Source: Streptomyces sp. NBC_01275
GTDB taxonomy: Bacteria; Actinomycetota; Actinomycetes; Streptomycetales; Streptomycetaceae
DNA length: 64,000 nucleotides
Assembly (NCBI RefSeq): GCF_026340655.1
Contig: NZ_JAPEOZ010000001.1
Location: 5,704,001 to 5,768,000 of the forward strand
Reading direction: 5' to 3'
Part shown: piece by piece, positions 38,941-47,765 of the stretch
Layout of the letters: every line of letters starts with the position of its first letter
Numbering within the stretch: the first letter of the stretch is position 1
Program-made: the position numbers and the translations under genes
Notes under the pieces: generated by a model
What the model was told of the DNA's origin: nothing
Seen by the model: only the letters and a program-made list of their open reading frames with translations
The model's database searches: none

Positions 38941-40890
38941 GTGCGTCCGCCAACCACTCCAAGGGGAAGACCAGCTACGACGCCGCCGCAGCCGATCCCG
39001 GGGACCACCGTCACCCAGGAGTCGCACGGCTCGGCGGGCGGTGACGCGGTGACCGACCTCTCCGACCTGCCGCCCGCGCGCCCCTGGCGCAGCTCCGGGC
39101 TGTGGTCGGCCGCCGCGCTGCTCGCCGCGCTCGCCCTGTGGGGGTACGCGGTGACCCACACCGATGTCTCCGACCTCGGCGACTTCGGTCTCGTCACCGC
39201 GCTGCACCCCGCCTTCTGGGCCGGCCTCGCGCTGCTCACGGCCGGCTTCTGGTTCACCCTGCGCGGCCCGCACCGCCACCCGGCCTGGGCGCCGGCGTTC
39301 GTGGTCGGGCTGCTGGTGATGGAGCGGGCCACACAGGCCGTGGTGTACCCGACGCCGCTGTACGCGTGGGCGTGGAAGCACGACGCGGTCATCGACCATC
39401 TGCTGACGGCGGGCCATCTGCAGACCGCGGACGCGCTTGGCGACATGGCCGTCTACGACCAGTGGCCGGGCTTCTTCGCCGCGCAGGCCACGCTCGTGAA
39501 ACTGCTCGGTGTGGACTCCGCCGCGCAGTTCATGGCCTGGTGGCCCCTGGTCTCCAGCCTGATGCTGCTGCTTCCGCTGCTGCTGATCTACCGCACGTTC
39601 ACCGAGGACCGCCGCCTGATCTGGACCGCGGTCTGGCTGTTCTACGTCGCCGACTGGGTGGGCCAGGACTACTTCTCGCCCCAGTCCGTGGCCTTCGCCC
39701 TGCACCTCGGCGTCCTGGCCGTCGTCCTGCGCCGATACGCGAGCGGCGGCACGGCGGGCGGCAGGACAGTCGGGACGACGGGCGGCACGGCGCGGCAGAC
39801 CGTGTGGACGGTGCTGCTCACCCTGCTGGTCGTCGCCATCGTCATCTCGCACCAGCTCACCCCGGCCATGCTGGTGGTGTCCCTGGCCGCCCTGTTCTTC
39901 GCCCGCCGCTACCGCGACCGGGTCCCGCTGATCACCACCGCCGTGATCTTCCTGGCCTGGTGTCTCACCGCCGCCCTGCCCTTCCTGTCCGCCACGATGC
40001 CGGACATGCTCCGCTCCGTCGGCGACGTCGGTGGCAACGTCGCCACCGGGTACGGCGCGACCCCCACCGGCACCGGCGCGGTGACGACGTCCTGGGCGGC
40101 CCGGCTGCTGTCGGGCTCGGTGCTGCTGCTCGCGGCGTTCGGCGCACTGCGCCGGCCGGTGCTGCGCCACCGGGCTCTGCCGCTGCTGCTGCTCGCCCTG
40201 GCCCCGCTGCCGATGTTCGCGGCGAGCAGCTACGGCGCGGAGATGATCTTCCGGGTGCTGATGTTCATGCTGCCCGGCGCCGCGTTCTTCGCGGCGGCGG
40301 CCTTGCTGCCCCAGGTGCGCACGCAGGCGGCCGTGGAGGCGCAGGGCGTGCGGCCCGAGCCCCGCCGCTTCGTCTGGCTGCCCCTGCTCGCCCTCCTCGC
40401 CGGCACGTTCGCCTTCGTGCCGAGCTACTCCGGCAAGGACCGCATCAGCTACTTCCCGCCGGCCGAGGTGGACCTCGTGCAGCAGGTCTTCGACCAGGCG
40501 CCCGACGGCTCCCTCGTCGTCGCCGCCGACCGCAACTACCCGCTCGCGTTCGCCGACTACTGGCGGGTGGACCACTACTGGTTCCTCGACGACGCCCGCC
40601 ATCACGTCGACCTGATCGTGCGGGACCCGGCGGCCACCCTCGCCCGCGACATGGCGTCCGTGGAGTCGCCCGCCCGGTCCTATCTGCTGTTCACCCAGGG
40701 CCAGTTGGCCGACTCCGAGATGAACGGCCTGCTCACCGAAGCCCAGTTGACCCGCATCGAGAAGTCCGTGGCCGCGTCCCCGCTGTTCGAACGGGTGGCC
40801 CACAATAGCGCGGGCTCGGCCTACGCGCTGAAGGCGCCGGCGACCACGACATCGAAGGCGCCGAAGGCGCTGAAGGAGGCGGGCCGATGA
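38941..40890 (+). CDS. Multispanning membrane protein, GT-C glycosyltransferase-like
   Basis: A 649-residue protein with a disordered N-terminus (about 1-48), then 12 or more hydrophobic helices to about residue 490 and a soluble C-terminal part. Large membrane proteins of this build beside flippases are often GT-C glycosyltransferases or polymerases that use lipid-linked sugars; an early loop holds LGDMAVYDQWPGFFAAQATL, and WVGQDYFSPQSVAFALHLG follows a later helix. No catalytic motif could be fixed, so the class is inferred from topology and context. GTG start with AGGGGGG seven bases upstream. The stop overlaps the next gene (ATGA). Confidence 0.65.
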   Translation: MRPPTTPRGRPATTPPQPIPGTTVTQESHGSAGGDAVTDLSDLPPARPWRSSGLWSAAALLAALALWGYAVTHTDVSDLGDFGLVTALHPAFWAGLALLTAGFWFTLRGPHRHPAWAPAFVVGLLVMERATQAVVYPTPLYAWAWKHDAVIDHLLTAGHLQTADALGDMAVYDQWPGFFAAQATLVKLLGVDSAAQFMAWWPLVSSLMLLLPLLLIYRTFTEDRRLIWTAVWLFYVADWVGQDYFSPQSVAFALHLGVLAVVLRRYASGGTAGGRTVGTTGGTARQTVWTVLLTLLVVAIVISHQLTPAMLVVSLAALFFARRYRDRVPLITTAVIFLAWCLTAALPFLSATMPDMLRSVGDVGGNVATGYGATPTGTGAVTTSWAARLLSGSVLLLAAFGALRRPVLRHRALPLLLLALAPLPMFAASSYGAEMIFRVLMFMLPGAAFFAAAALLPQVRTQAAVEAQGVRPEPRRFVWLPLLALLAGTFAFVPSYSGKDRISYFPPAEVDLVQQVFDQAPDGSLVVAADRNYPLAFADYWRVDHYWFLDDARHHVDLIVRDPAATLARDMASVESPARSYLLFTQGQLADSEMNGLLTEAQLTRIEKSVAASPLFERVAHNSAGSAYALKAPATTTSKAPKALKEAGR

Positions 40891-41330
40891 CCCCGCAGGA
40901 ACTCGTGGTCCGGACGCTGCCCCCGTTCGGCGGCTGGCTGGCCCTCTCCGCGCTCGCGCTGCCCGACGGCTCCGGGCTGCGCGGAGTGGCCATGGTGGCC
41001 TTCCTCGCGGTGGGCCCGGGCGCGGCCCTGGTCAGAATCTGCGGGCCGGCGCTGGGCGCGCGGCCCGCCGAAGGCCCCGTCGAACGCAGGGACCCGGCCT
41101 TCGAACGCCACTCCGACCTGCTGGAGCGGCTGATGCTGATCGTGTTCCTGAGCGTCGCCGTCGTCCTGATCGACGCGACGGTGTTCATCGCCACGCACGC
41201 CTTCAGCGCGCAGCGCGTCCTGCTGACGCTGACGCTGCTGACCACCATCGCCGCGTTCTGCCCGCCGCTGCGCGCCTCCCCGCCGAGGACGAGCACGAGG
41301 GCGAGGACTGGGAAGGGTACTGCTCTGTGA
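40887..41330 (+). CDS. Small membrane protein of the polysaccharide block
   Basis: A 147-residue protein with two N-terminal hydrophobic helices (about 17-52), a short Arg/Glu-rich loop (AEGPVERRDPAFERHSDLLE) and two more helices (about 82-127). I do not recognise the family. Start and stop both overlap neighbouring genes (ATGA and GTGA), so it is translated together with the GT-C-like and GH26-like proteins and probably works with them. Confidence 0.7.
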   Translation: MTPQELVVRTLPPFGGWLALSALALPDGSGLRGVAMVAFLAVGPGAALVRICGPALGARPAEGPVERRDPAFERHSDLLERLMLIVFLSVAVVLIDATVFIATHAFSAQRVLLTLTLLTTIAAFCPPLRASPPRTSTRARTGKGTAL

Positions 41331-42538
41331 GGTTGCTCCACCTGCTCCGCCACGACCTACCCGCGCACCGCCACCGACGCTCCACCCGCCCCCGCCCGAA
41401 GAGCCGCCCCGCCGTCCGCCCCACGGTCCGCCCCACTGTCCGTCCGGCAGTCCGCCCCGTGGCCCGCCGCGTCAGCCGCCGTCTGCTCCTGGTGGTCTCC
41501 GCCGCCCTCTGCGCGGCGCTCACCGCCGCGCTCCTCCTGCGCGACGGCTTACCGGAGGGCTCGGGCGGGCCGGGGCAGGTCATCGGGTCGCGGCCCTCCG
41601 CGCTCGGCGGGCAGTGCGCGCCGACGGCGCTGCTCGAACCGCCCTGCGGGGCCTGGTTCGGCGCGTTCGTGCCGCACGACAAGGGGAACCTGCTGGAGAA
41701 GGTCCACGCCTACGAGCGGAAGGTGGGCCGCAAGCTCGACATCGTGTACACGTACCACGACATGTCTCTCGCCCAAGGGGCCCGTCTGGAAGGGCAGTTG
41801 CTCACCCCGGAGGAGAAGCGGGTCGCCGCCGACGGCCATCTGCTGCTGCTGTCCTGGGAGAGCAAGTGGTGGGGTGGAGCCGACACGCAGCAGCCCACCT
41901 GGAAGCAGATCGCCGACGGCGACCTCGACGCGTCCGTCATCGACGTGCAGGCCCGGCGCGTCAAGCAGTACGGGGAGAAGATCTTCCTCTCCTTCGACCT
42001 GGAGATGGACACCCGCACACCGGCCAGCGGCACCCCGGAGGACTACGTCAGGGCGTACCGGCACATCCACGACCGGTTCCGGGAGCTGGGCGTGACCAAT
42101 GTGGTGTGGACCTGGATCACCACGGGCTATCTGGCCCACGCCGACCTGATCAAGCGGATGTATCCCGGCGACGACTACGTCGACTGGGTCGCCTACAACC
42201 AGTACAACTACTACCAGTGCCACAAGGCGGGCTGGCTGTCCTTCGCACAGACCCAGCGGGCCACGCACGACTGGATACGCAAGAACATCTCCGCCGACAA
42301 ACCGCTGATGCTCTCCGAGTTCGGCACCGCGAACGACCCGACCGAGCCGGACCGGCAGGCCGAGTGGTACGCGCAGGTCCCGGCGGTGCTGAAGGGCCTG
42401 ACCGGGGTCAAGGCCGCGCTCCAGTGGAACTACCGCGATCCGGGCCCGCACTGCGATCTGGCGGTGGCCAACGACGACGCCTGGGGCAGCCTGCGCAAGG
42501 CGGTCTCCGACCCCTACCTCAACCAGCCGTTGACGTAG
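41327..42538 (+). CDS. Secreted/anchored GH26-like glycoside hydrolase with a TTA codon
   Basis: A 403-residue protein: Arg-rich cytoplasmic N-terminus with RPTVRPTVRPAVRP repeats, one membrane anchor or signal segment (about 52-71) and a (beta/alpha)8-type domain resembling GH26 mannanases. Landmarks are WFGAFVPHDKGNLLEKVHAYE, LLLSWESKWWGG, the possible acid/base Glu in FLSFDLEMDTR, YVDWVAYNQYNYY, and the possible nucleophile Glu in PLMLSEFGTAND. Catalytic assignments are by motif position only. Codon 75 (41549-41551) is TTA, read only by the bldA tRNA in Streptomyces, so full-length protein should appear late, in aerial growth. It may trim or cut the glycan made by the block. Convergent with the deacetylase gene, four bases apart. 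Confidence 0.75.
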   Translation: MRLLHLLRHDLPAHRHRRSTRPRPKSRPAVRPTVRPTVRPAVRPVARRVSRRLLLVVSAALCAALTAALLLRDGLPEGSGGPGQVIGSRPSALGGQCAPTALLEPPCGAWFGAFVPHDKGNLLEKVHAYERKVGRKLDIVYTYHDMSLAQGARLEGQLLTPEEKRVAADGHLLLLSWESKWWGGADTQQPTWKQIADGDLDASVIDVQARRVKQYGEKIFLSFDLEMDTRTPASGTPEDYVRAYRHIHDRFRELGVTNVVWTWITTGYLAHADLIKRMYPGDDYVDWVAYNQYNYYQCHKAGWLSFAQTQRATHDWIRKNISADKPLMLSEFGTANDPTEPDRQAEWYAQVPAVLKGLTGVKAALQWNYRDPGPHCDLAVANDDAWGSLRKAVSDPYLNQPLT

Positions 42539-42542
42539 GGGT

Positions 42543-43427
42543 TCAGCCCGCGAAGACGGGCCCGCGCACCACCGCGCGGGTCCGGCGGTACCAGCGCCAC
42601 GCGACCGTCTTCGCGCTGTCGCGGTACGGCGCGACCCGCGCCCCCCGGCCCGCGAGCCAGTCCTCGACGTCGGCGACGGTGTGGCCGCGGCGCACGATGA
42701 GCCGGGCGATGCGGTAGTGCTCGTCGCGGTCCGAACTGAGCGCGTGGCGTACGGCGGTGGCCGTCTCGTACCCGGCGGCGGCCGCCATGCGCCGCACCCG
42801 CCCGCTGTTGTAGCCGTGCGGGTAGGCGAGATGGCGGACGGGATGCCCGAGGGCGTCCTCCAACACGGCCCGGGAGGCGTGCAGTTCGTGCGCCAGGGCG
42901 CGGGGCGCGAGGGTGTCCAGCTGGGCGTGGGTGACCGTGTGGCTGCCGACCTCCATGCCGTACTGCTCCAGCTCCGCCGCCCGCGCCAGCGTCATCATCG
43001 GCGCGGGCGGCAGCAGGCTGCGCCCGCCCGCGACGAGGGCCCCGGTGGTGAGATAGGCGGTGGCGGACAGCCCTCGCCCGGCCAGCGCCTCGGCGGTCGG
43101 TCCGGGCAGGTCGGCGAAGCCGTCGTCGAAGGTCAGCAGCACCGGACGCGCGGGCAGCGGCGCCCGCCCCGCGAGATGGTCGGCGAGCGCGCCGATGGTG
43201 ACGGGCGTTCGGCCGCTGCCGACGACGGCGTCGAGATGCGCGCCGAACTGCTTCGGGCTGACGGTGAACTCGGCGATCCAGTCCGGCGGATCCTCCATCA
43301 CGGCGTGATACAGAAACACCGGGATGCTGCCGCCCCCGCTGCTCCCGCTGCCCCCGCCACCCCTGTTGCCCCCGTCACCCCGGCCGCCCCCGCCGCTCCC
43401 GTCGCCCCTGTGCGCGGCCGCCGTCAT
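42543..43427 (-). CDS. NodB-type polysaccharide deacetylase
   Basis: Carbohydrate esterase family 4-like protein (294 residues). The Gly/Ser-rich first 33 residues are low complexity. The NodB domain shows motif 1 TFDDGFAD, motif 2 SHTVTHAQLD (metal His pair, HxxxH) and a later motif LAYPHGYNS. Such enzymes remove N-acetyl groups from chitin-like or peptidoglycan-like sugars. No signal peptide is visible, so it may act on lipid-linked intermediates in the cytoplasm or be a CE4-fold relative with another role. The ATG overlaps the stop of the glycosyltransferase gene by four bases. Confidence 0.85.
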   Translation of the reverse strand: MTAAAHRGDGSGGGGRGDGGNRGGGGSGSSGGGSIPVFLYHAVMEDPPDWIAEFTVSPKQFGAHLDAVVGSGRTPVTIGALADHLAGRAPLPARPVLLTFDDGFADLPGPTAEALAGRGLSATAYLTTGALVAGGRSLLPPAPMMTLARAAELEQYGMEVGSHTVTHAQLDTLAPRALAHELHASRAVLEDALGHPVRHLAYPHGYNSGRVRRMAAAAGYETATAVRHALSSDRDEHYRIARLIVRRGHTVADVEDWLAGRGARVAPYRDSAKTVAWRWYRRTRAVVRGPVFAG

Positions 43428-44800
43428 CGCGCCGCACCTCGCAGCGCGCGCCGGGCTCGCAGATAGCCCACCGGCCCGTACAGCATGCCGCGCCGCTGGA
43501 GCCGGGACAGGCGTCCGGGCCAGGCGTGCGTCCGCTCGTCGTGCCCACCGGGCGCACTCCCCAGCCCGCTCTCGTGCCCGCTCTCCGGCCCACCCCCCGG
43601 CGCACGCCTCGCGTCCCGCCCAGCCTCACGGCTCGCCGTCAGCGTCCGGGCGTAGAGGAGCCCCCGGGGCAGCCGGGCCAGGAACGCCGGCAGCAGCCCC
43701 GGCCGGTTGACCAGGATCGCGGTGAGGTAGGCGGTGAGGCCGGCGCCATAGCCGTACGCCTGGGTCTCCAGGTCCTGCCAGGTCTCGCGGTGGCAGTGCC
43801 AGACCAGGGCCTGCGGGGTGTAGTGCAGGCGGTGGCCCTGGGCGAGGAGGCGGACGAACCCGTAGAGGTCGTCGCCGCCCAGCGCGAGCGTCCCCGCGCC
43901 CGTCGCCGGGTCGAAGCCGCCGACCGTCCGCAGCGCCTCCGTCCGGAAGGCCATGTTGGCCCCGGAGCCGAAGCGTCCCGCCGTGAAGGGGAACAGCGGC
44001 TCGTCGGCGGGCGGGTCCTGCGGATCGTACGTCCGTGCCGTGAAGCCCTTCGCGAAGCCGCCGTGGCTCTCCAGCAACACCTGGGCGGGGGTGCGCAGCC
44101 GGGCCGGCAGGATCAGGCCGGTGGCGCAGCCGAGGGCGGGGTCGGCGACGAAGGGCGCGGTGAGTTCGGTGAGCCAGCGCGGGTCGGCCACGACGTCGTC
44201 GTCGGTGAAGGCGATCACCTCGCCGCGCGCGGCCTCGACGCCCTTGTTGTGCGCGACGGCGAGACCGGGCGTCGGCTCGGTCACGTACCGCACGCGCTCG
44301 GCGTACTTGTGCGTCACCAGGTCCCGGGTCGCGTCCGTCACGGGCGCGTTGTCGACGACGACGATCTCGAAGTCCGGGTGGTCCTGGGCGAGCAAGGAGT
44401 CGAGGGCGTGGGCGAGTCGCCCGGCACGCTCGCGGGTGGCGATGACGACGGTGGTGAACGGCACGGCGGTGGGGAACGGTACGGCGGTGGTGAACGGTCC
44501 GGCGGTGGCGCCCACGGTCGCTGAAGGCTCCCCGGAAGAGAGCTCCCGTGTGGCGAGCCGGGTGAGGACCGTCTTCGGATCGGCCCCCTCGGGCACCTGC
44601 CCGAGCAGCGTGCCGATCGGTCGCCCACCCTGCCTGACCAGCACGAACACCTCGCCGTGCGCGACGGGCGGGCTGCCCGGCCCGGGTCTGAGCAGACCGC
44701 CCTCGTCCAGTTCGAGCTCGGCGATCTGCACGGGCCCGATGTCGAGGAACCTCTGGATCTCCCGCTCTGTCTCCTGCCGAGCATGCGTCGCGCGGGACAT
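43424..44800 (-). CDS. Family 2 glycosyltransferase
   Basis: Soluble GT-A-fold sugar transferase of about 458 residues. A 105-residue N-terminal region with an SH3-like or regulatory look precedes the catalytic core. Core motifs: VVIATRERAGRLAHALDSLLAQ, FEIVVVDNAP, the DxD-type FTDDDVVADPRWL and the acceptor-side LGGDDLYGFVRLL (Asp-Asp acting as ED-type base). The C-terminus contains a Gly/Glu/Arg-rich tract and ends LYGPVGYLRARRALRG. ATG 44800 is preferred because AGGG lies six bases before it; two ATGs slightly upstream are possible. It forms an operon with the acetyltransferase upstream and the deacetylase downstream. Confidence 0.88.
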   Translation of the reverse strand: MSRATHARQETEREIQRFLDIGPVQIAELELDEGGLLRPGPGSPPVAHGEVFVLVRQGGRPIGTLLGQVPEGADPKTVLTRLATRELSSGEPSATVGATAGPFTTAVPFPTAVPFTTVVIATRERAGRLAHALDSLLAQDHPDFEIVVVDNAPVTDATRDLVTHKYAERVRYVTEPTPGLAVAHNKGVEAARGEVIAFTDDDVVADPRWLTELTAPFVADPALGCATGLILPARLRTPAQVLLESHGGFAKGFTARTYDPQDPPADEPLFPFTAGRFGSGANMAFRTEALRTVGGFDPATGAGTLALGGDDLYGFVRLLAQGHRLHYTPQALVWHCHRETWQDLETQAYGYGAGLTAYLTAILVNRPGLLPAFLARLPRGLLYARTLTASREAGRDARRAPGGGPESGHESGLGSAPGGHDERTHAWPGRLSRLQRRGMLYGPVGYLRARRALRGAAR

Positions 44801-44835
44801 GAACCCCCCTCGTTTCATGACCGTTTCCATGACCG

Positions 44836-45921
44836 TCAGGAACGGCGCAGCCGGCCCGCGCTCTTCAGGGTCCGTGCGGCCGCCGCCGCGAGCCTCGGCC
44901 GGTTGCGCACGAAGTGGTGTGCGCGGCGGGACGGTTCACGGCTGAGCCAGTAGAGCGCGGCGCCCGCCCCCGGACGCGTCCACGCCCCCTCGTACACGGG
45001 AAGCTCCCCGGTCCTCAGCGAGTCCTTGTACTCGGCCGCGCCCCGTCCCAGGTCGAGCAGGCCGATGCCCTCGGAGGCGGCCGCCTCGGCCATCCGTAGA
45101 TGCAGCACCAGGCCCGGCGAGAACTTCGAGAACTCCGGGTCGTACGACGGGAACCAGCACGCCAGGACGGTCGCCGAACGCAGGCCGAAGTGCGCGGCGA
45201 TCGGTCGGTCGCCGGCGTAGAGGACGGAGAGCGTGCCGGCGCACTCGGGAGCGCGTGTCTCGTGGAGCAGGTTCACGAGCCGGGTGATCCACTCCTGCGC
45301 GAACCGGTCCCGGCGGCCGGTCCTGCGGTACTGCGCGGACTTCCACGCCATGAGCGTGCGCAGTGCGGCCGGGTCGCGTTCGTCGAACACGAACCGCAGG
45401 TCGCCGACCTGGCGGCCGAGCCGGCGCTCCTTGGCGAGGGTCGTCTTCAGGAACTTCGGCGACTGGGCGCGCAGTACGGACTCGTAGGTCTCGTACCCCT
45501 TTGCCACGTCGATGACGTAGGAGGCGTACTCCGCGGCGGTGTGGCGGGCGAACAGCCCTTGTTCCGCCTCCAGGTTGTCGAAGGCGAAGCTCGACAGGGA
45601 GCACGCCCGCATCAGTTCCTCGGCGTTCAGACCGAGTCCCGGGCTCAGTACGGCGCCCTGCGCGTCCGAGACGCCGTACGCGAGGGCCTGGCCCTGGCCG
45701 AGCGGGCCCCGCTCATGGGGCAGGAAGCCGACCGGCTCGCGCCCCTCGTACACCACCGCCACCCGCGCGCGTGCCCGCACGCGGCCCACTGTGTCGGTGA
45801 ACTCCGGTTCCATGAAGGGGTTGCGCGGCAGCGTCGACGCGGCGCGCAGCGCGCGCCACCGCTCCCTCTCCCCCTCGCCGAGGCCTTCCGGCCTCAGCAC
45901 ACGAATGCGCCCACTGCTCAA
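44836..45921 (-). CDS. CelD/BcsL-like GNAT-fold acyltransferase
   Basis: About 361 residues with the double-GNAT layout of the CelD (Acetyltransf_6) family often found in exopolysaccharide loci: RALRAASTLPRNPFMEPEF at the start, a middle block SPKFLKTTLAKERRLGRQVGDLRF, and GDRPIAAHFGLRSATVLACWFPSYDPEFSKFSPGLVLHLRMAEAAA near the C-terminus. It probably acylates a glycan or its lipid-linked precursor. The start is uncertain. A TTG at 45921 with GGGGGG five bases upstream is chosen because homology begins right after it; an ATG at 45999 would add 26 residues without clear family match. Divergent from the HAD gene. Confidence 0.75.
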   Translation of the reverse strand: MSSGRIRVLRPEGLGEGERERWRALRAASTLPRNPFMEPEFTDTVGRVRARARVAVVYEGREPVGFLPHERGPLGQGQALAYGVSDAQGAVLSPGLGLNAEELMRACSLSSFAFDNLEAEQGLFARHTAAEYASYVIDVAKGYETYESVLRAQSPKFLKTTLAKERRLGRQVGDLRFVFDERDPAALRTLMAWKSAQYRRTGRRDRFAQEWITRLVNLLHETRAPECAGTLSVLYAGDRPIAAHFGLRSATVLACWFPSYDPEFSKFSPGLVLHLRMAEAAASEGIGLLDLGRGAAEYKDSLRTGELPVYEGAWTRPGAGAALYWLSREPSRRAHHFVRNRPRLAAAAARTLKSAGRLRRS

Positions 45922-46157
45922 CCTGACCCCCCGATCAAGTCCCCCTGGACACCTGGACGGTACCGCTCCATCAGGGCGTCGCGGTAGGTAGCGTCGCATG
46001 TTGTTGCCAACTGGTGCAGAGGCCTTTAACCGTCCGCTACCCGGCGATGTGTCAGAAAGCTGTTTCTTTTAAAGGGGAGTTGGCAGAACCGGACAGGACC
46101 TGGCCGTCGTCCGGTTCGCGTCGAACCCGTGGGGCGTGGGATCCGTATTCTCTGATC

Positions 46158-46982
46158 ATGGCCGCACCCATCGCATATGCCCCGCGCACCGCGTACTCGC
46201 TCATCGCCACCGACCTGGACGGAACGCTGCTCCGCGGCGACGACACCTTCTCCGACCGGTCGCTCGACGTGCTCGCGCGGGTGAGGGCGGCCGGCGCCTG
46301 CCATCTGGTCGTGACCGGACGGCCGGCGCCCCGGGTCCGCCCGCTGCTGGACAACCTGCGCGGCGGCGGGCTCGCGGTGTGCGGACAGGGCGCGCAGTTG
46401 TACGACGCCGGCGCGGACCGTCTGCTGTGGTCGGTCACCCTGGACCGGGAACTCGCCGAGACCGCGCTCGGCAAGATCGAGGCCGAGGTCGGGCAGGTGT
46501 ACGCGGCCGTCGACCAGGACGGCGTCGACGGGCTGACGCTCATCGAGCCGGGCTATCTGATGCCGCACCCGACGCTGCCCGCGCTGCGCGTCGGCTCGCG
46601 CGACGACCTGTGGTGCGAGCCGATCAGCAAGGTGCTGCTGCGCCATCCCGGGCTGTCCGACGACGAGTTGGCGGCCACCGCCCGCTCGGTGGTCGGCTCG
46701 CTGGCCACCGTGACCATGTCGGGTCCCGGCACGGTCGAGCTCCAGCCCTGCGGCATCACCAAGGCGACGGGGCTGGCCCTGGCCGCCGAGCACCTCGGTC
46801 TGCGGCCCGAGGACACCCTCGCCTTCGGCGACATGCCGAACGACATCCCGATGTTCGACTGGGCCGCCCACGGCGTCGCGATGGCCAACGCCCACCCCGA
46901 GCTCAAGGCGGTGGCCGACGAGGTGACGACGTCGAACGAGGACGACGGCGTGGCCATCGTCCTCGAACGGTTGTTTGCTTAA
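46158..46982 (+). CDS. HAD-superfamily phosphatase (Cof-type)
   Basis: Cytoplasmic Mg-dependent phosphatase (274 residues) of the Cof/IIB subgroup. Motif I is DLDGT at 19-23 (nucleophile Asp19, acid/base Asp21), motif II is LVVTGR, motif III has the Lys of ITKATGL, and motif IV is FGDMPNDIPMF. Substrates in this family are sugar phosphates, nucleotide or cofactor phosphates; not assignable here. There is no ribosome-binding site before the ATG, and a TATTCT that could serve as -10 lies seven bases upstream, so the mRNA may be leaderless. Open frame to 46014 exists but the family starts here. Confidence 0.88.
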   Translation: MAAPIAYAPRTAYSLIATDLDGTLLRGDDTFSDRSLDVLARVRAAGACHLVVTGRPAPRVRPLLDNLRGGGLAVCGQGAQLYDAGADRLLWSVTLDRELAETALGKIEAEVGQVYAAVDQDGVDGLTLIEPGYLMPHPTLPALRVGSRDDLWCEPISKVLLRHPGLSDDELAATARSVVGSLATVTMSGPGTVELQPCGITKATGLALAAEHLGLRPEDTLAFGDMPNDIPMFDWAAHGVAMANAHPELKAVADEVTTSNEDDGVAIVLERLFA

Positions 46983-47055
46983 GGCTCCGCGGCTCCGCGG
47001 CTTTGCGGATCCGCTGACGACTTCGCACGGAAGCAGCGGAAGCAGCGGAAGCGGG
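46983..47055. repeat. Short tandem repeats between convergent genes
   Basis: Four 8-bp units (GGCTCCGC twice, then GGCTTTGC and GGATCCGC) are followed by three 9-bp units (GGAAGCAGC twice, then GGAAGCGGG). Together they fill the gap between the HAD gene and the convergent transglycosylase gene. The GC-rich units can fold into small hairpins and may end transcription from both sides. Confidence 0.6.
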
Positions 47056-47057
47056 TG

Positions 47058-47537
47058 TCAGTACGCGCCGAAGACGTTGTCGATCGAGCCGTACCGCGCG
47101 GCCGCGTAGTTGCAGGCGGCGGTGATGTTCGCTACCGGGTCGTACGGGTTGAAGGATGTGCCCGCCACGTGGTAGGCGAGGAAGGTCGGGTCGATGACCT
47201 GGAGCAGGCCCTTGGACGGGGTGCCCGCGGCCGCGTTGGAGTCCCAGAGGTTGACTGCGTTCGGGTTGCCCGACGACTCGCGCATGACGTTGCGGTAGAT
47301 GCCGTTGTACGTGCCCGGGATGCCCTTCTGGGCCATGATCGCGAGCGACTCGCGGATCCAGCCGTCGAGGTTGTTGGTGTACCCGGCGGTCGTGACGGTC
47401 GCGGCGGTGGTCGCCGTCGTGGCGGCGGAGGCGCTGGTCGCGCCGATGAGCGGGAGGGCGAGCACGGCCGCACCGGTGCCGGCGACGGCGAGGGTGCGGA
47501 AGAGACGGTTGCGGCGCGGCTGAGCGGCAGCGGGCAT
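47058..47537 (-). CDS. Secreted SLT-type lytic transglycosylase
   Basis: Small secreted protein (159 residues) predicted to cut peptidoglycan glycan strands. A twin-Arg-containing signal peptide (QPRRNRLFRTLAVAGTGAAV...) ends near ATSASA-A at about residue 39. The rest is a single lysozyme-like domain with the catalytic Glu in NVMRESSGNPNAVN and the downstream SKGLLQVIDPTFLAYH, the usual order in actinomycete SLT proteins. ATG 47537 has GGAGAGG nine bases upstream and lies just after a ydaO-type riboswitch, which sets the start; open frame further upstream is riboswitch RNA. Expression should respond to cyclic di-AMP, as for other Streptomyces muralytic enzymes. Confidence 0.9.
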   Translation of the reverse strand: MPAAAQPRRNRLFRTLAVAGTGAAVLALPLIGATSASAATTATTAATVTTAGYTNNLDGWIRESLAIMAQKGIPGTYNGIYRNVMRESSGNPNAVNLWDSNAAAGTPSKGLLQVIDPTFLAYHVAGTSFNPYDPVANITAACNYAAARYGSIDNVFGAY

Positions 47538-47556
47538 GACGAAGTTCCTCTCCTTC

Positions 47557-47765
47557 GCCTGCGAGGTGAGCTGTCGGGTTCGGGCGGGAGCTGCCCGGCC
47601 GCGCCCTGACGGACACGACTTCACCCCAAGCCGTACCGGTATGTCCGAATCAACCGTAAAAACTGGAGATGTCGAAAATATTCAGTACGGCGACTTACCT
47701 GGTTCCCCCGCTCCTGCCGAGCGTTCTAGTAGGTGGTCCGGGCGGCGGCAGGATTCGGCGTCCGC
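47557..47765 (-). ncRNA. ydaO-yuaA (cyclic di-AMP) riboswitch
   Basis: Read on the minus strand, the leader of the transglycosylase gene contains, in order, the conserved blocks of the ydaO motif: GACGCCGAATCC (near 47750-47762), GCGGGGGAACCAGG (near 47697-47710), GGCTTGGGGTGAAGTC (near 47619-47634), GGGCAGCTCCCGCCC, and the 3' block CCCGACAGCTCACCTCGCAG then GC (47558-47579). The 3' end is about 20 bases before the start codon. Boundaries are approximate. In known examples c-di-AMP binding lowers expression of cell-wall hydrolases. Confidence 0.88.

Noticed and set aside
44450..44520. Repeats of GTGAACGGYACGGCGGTG as a separate element
   Set aside because: In-frame within the glycosyltransferase, coding FTTAVPFPTAVPFTT.
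46014..46157. Upstream extension of the HAD gene by 48 codons
   Set aside because: Composition is not coding-like, no ribosome-binding site, and the family begins at the ATG 46158.
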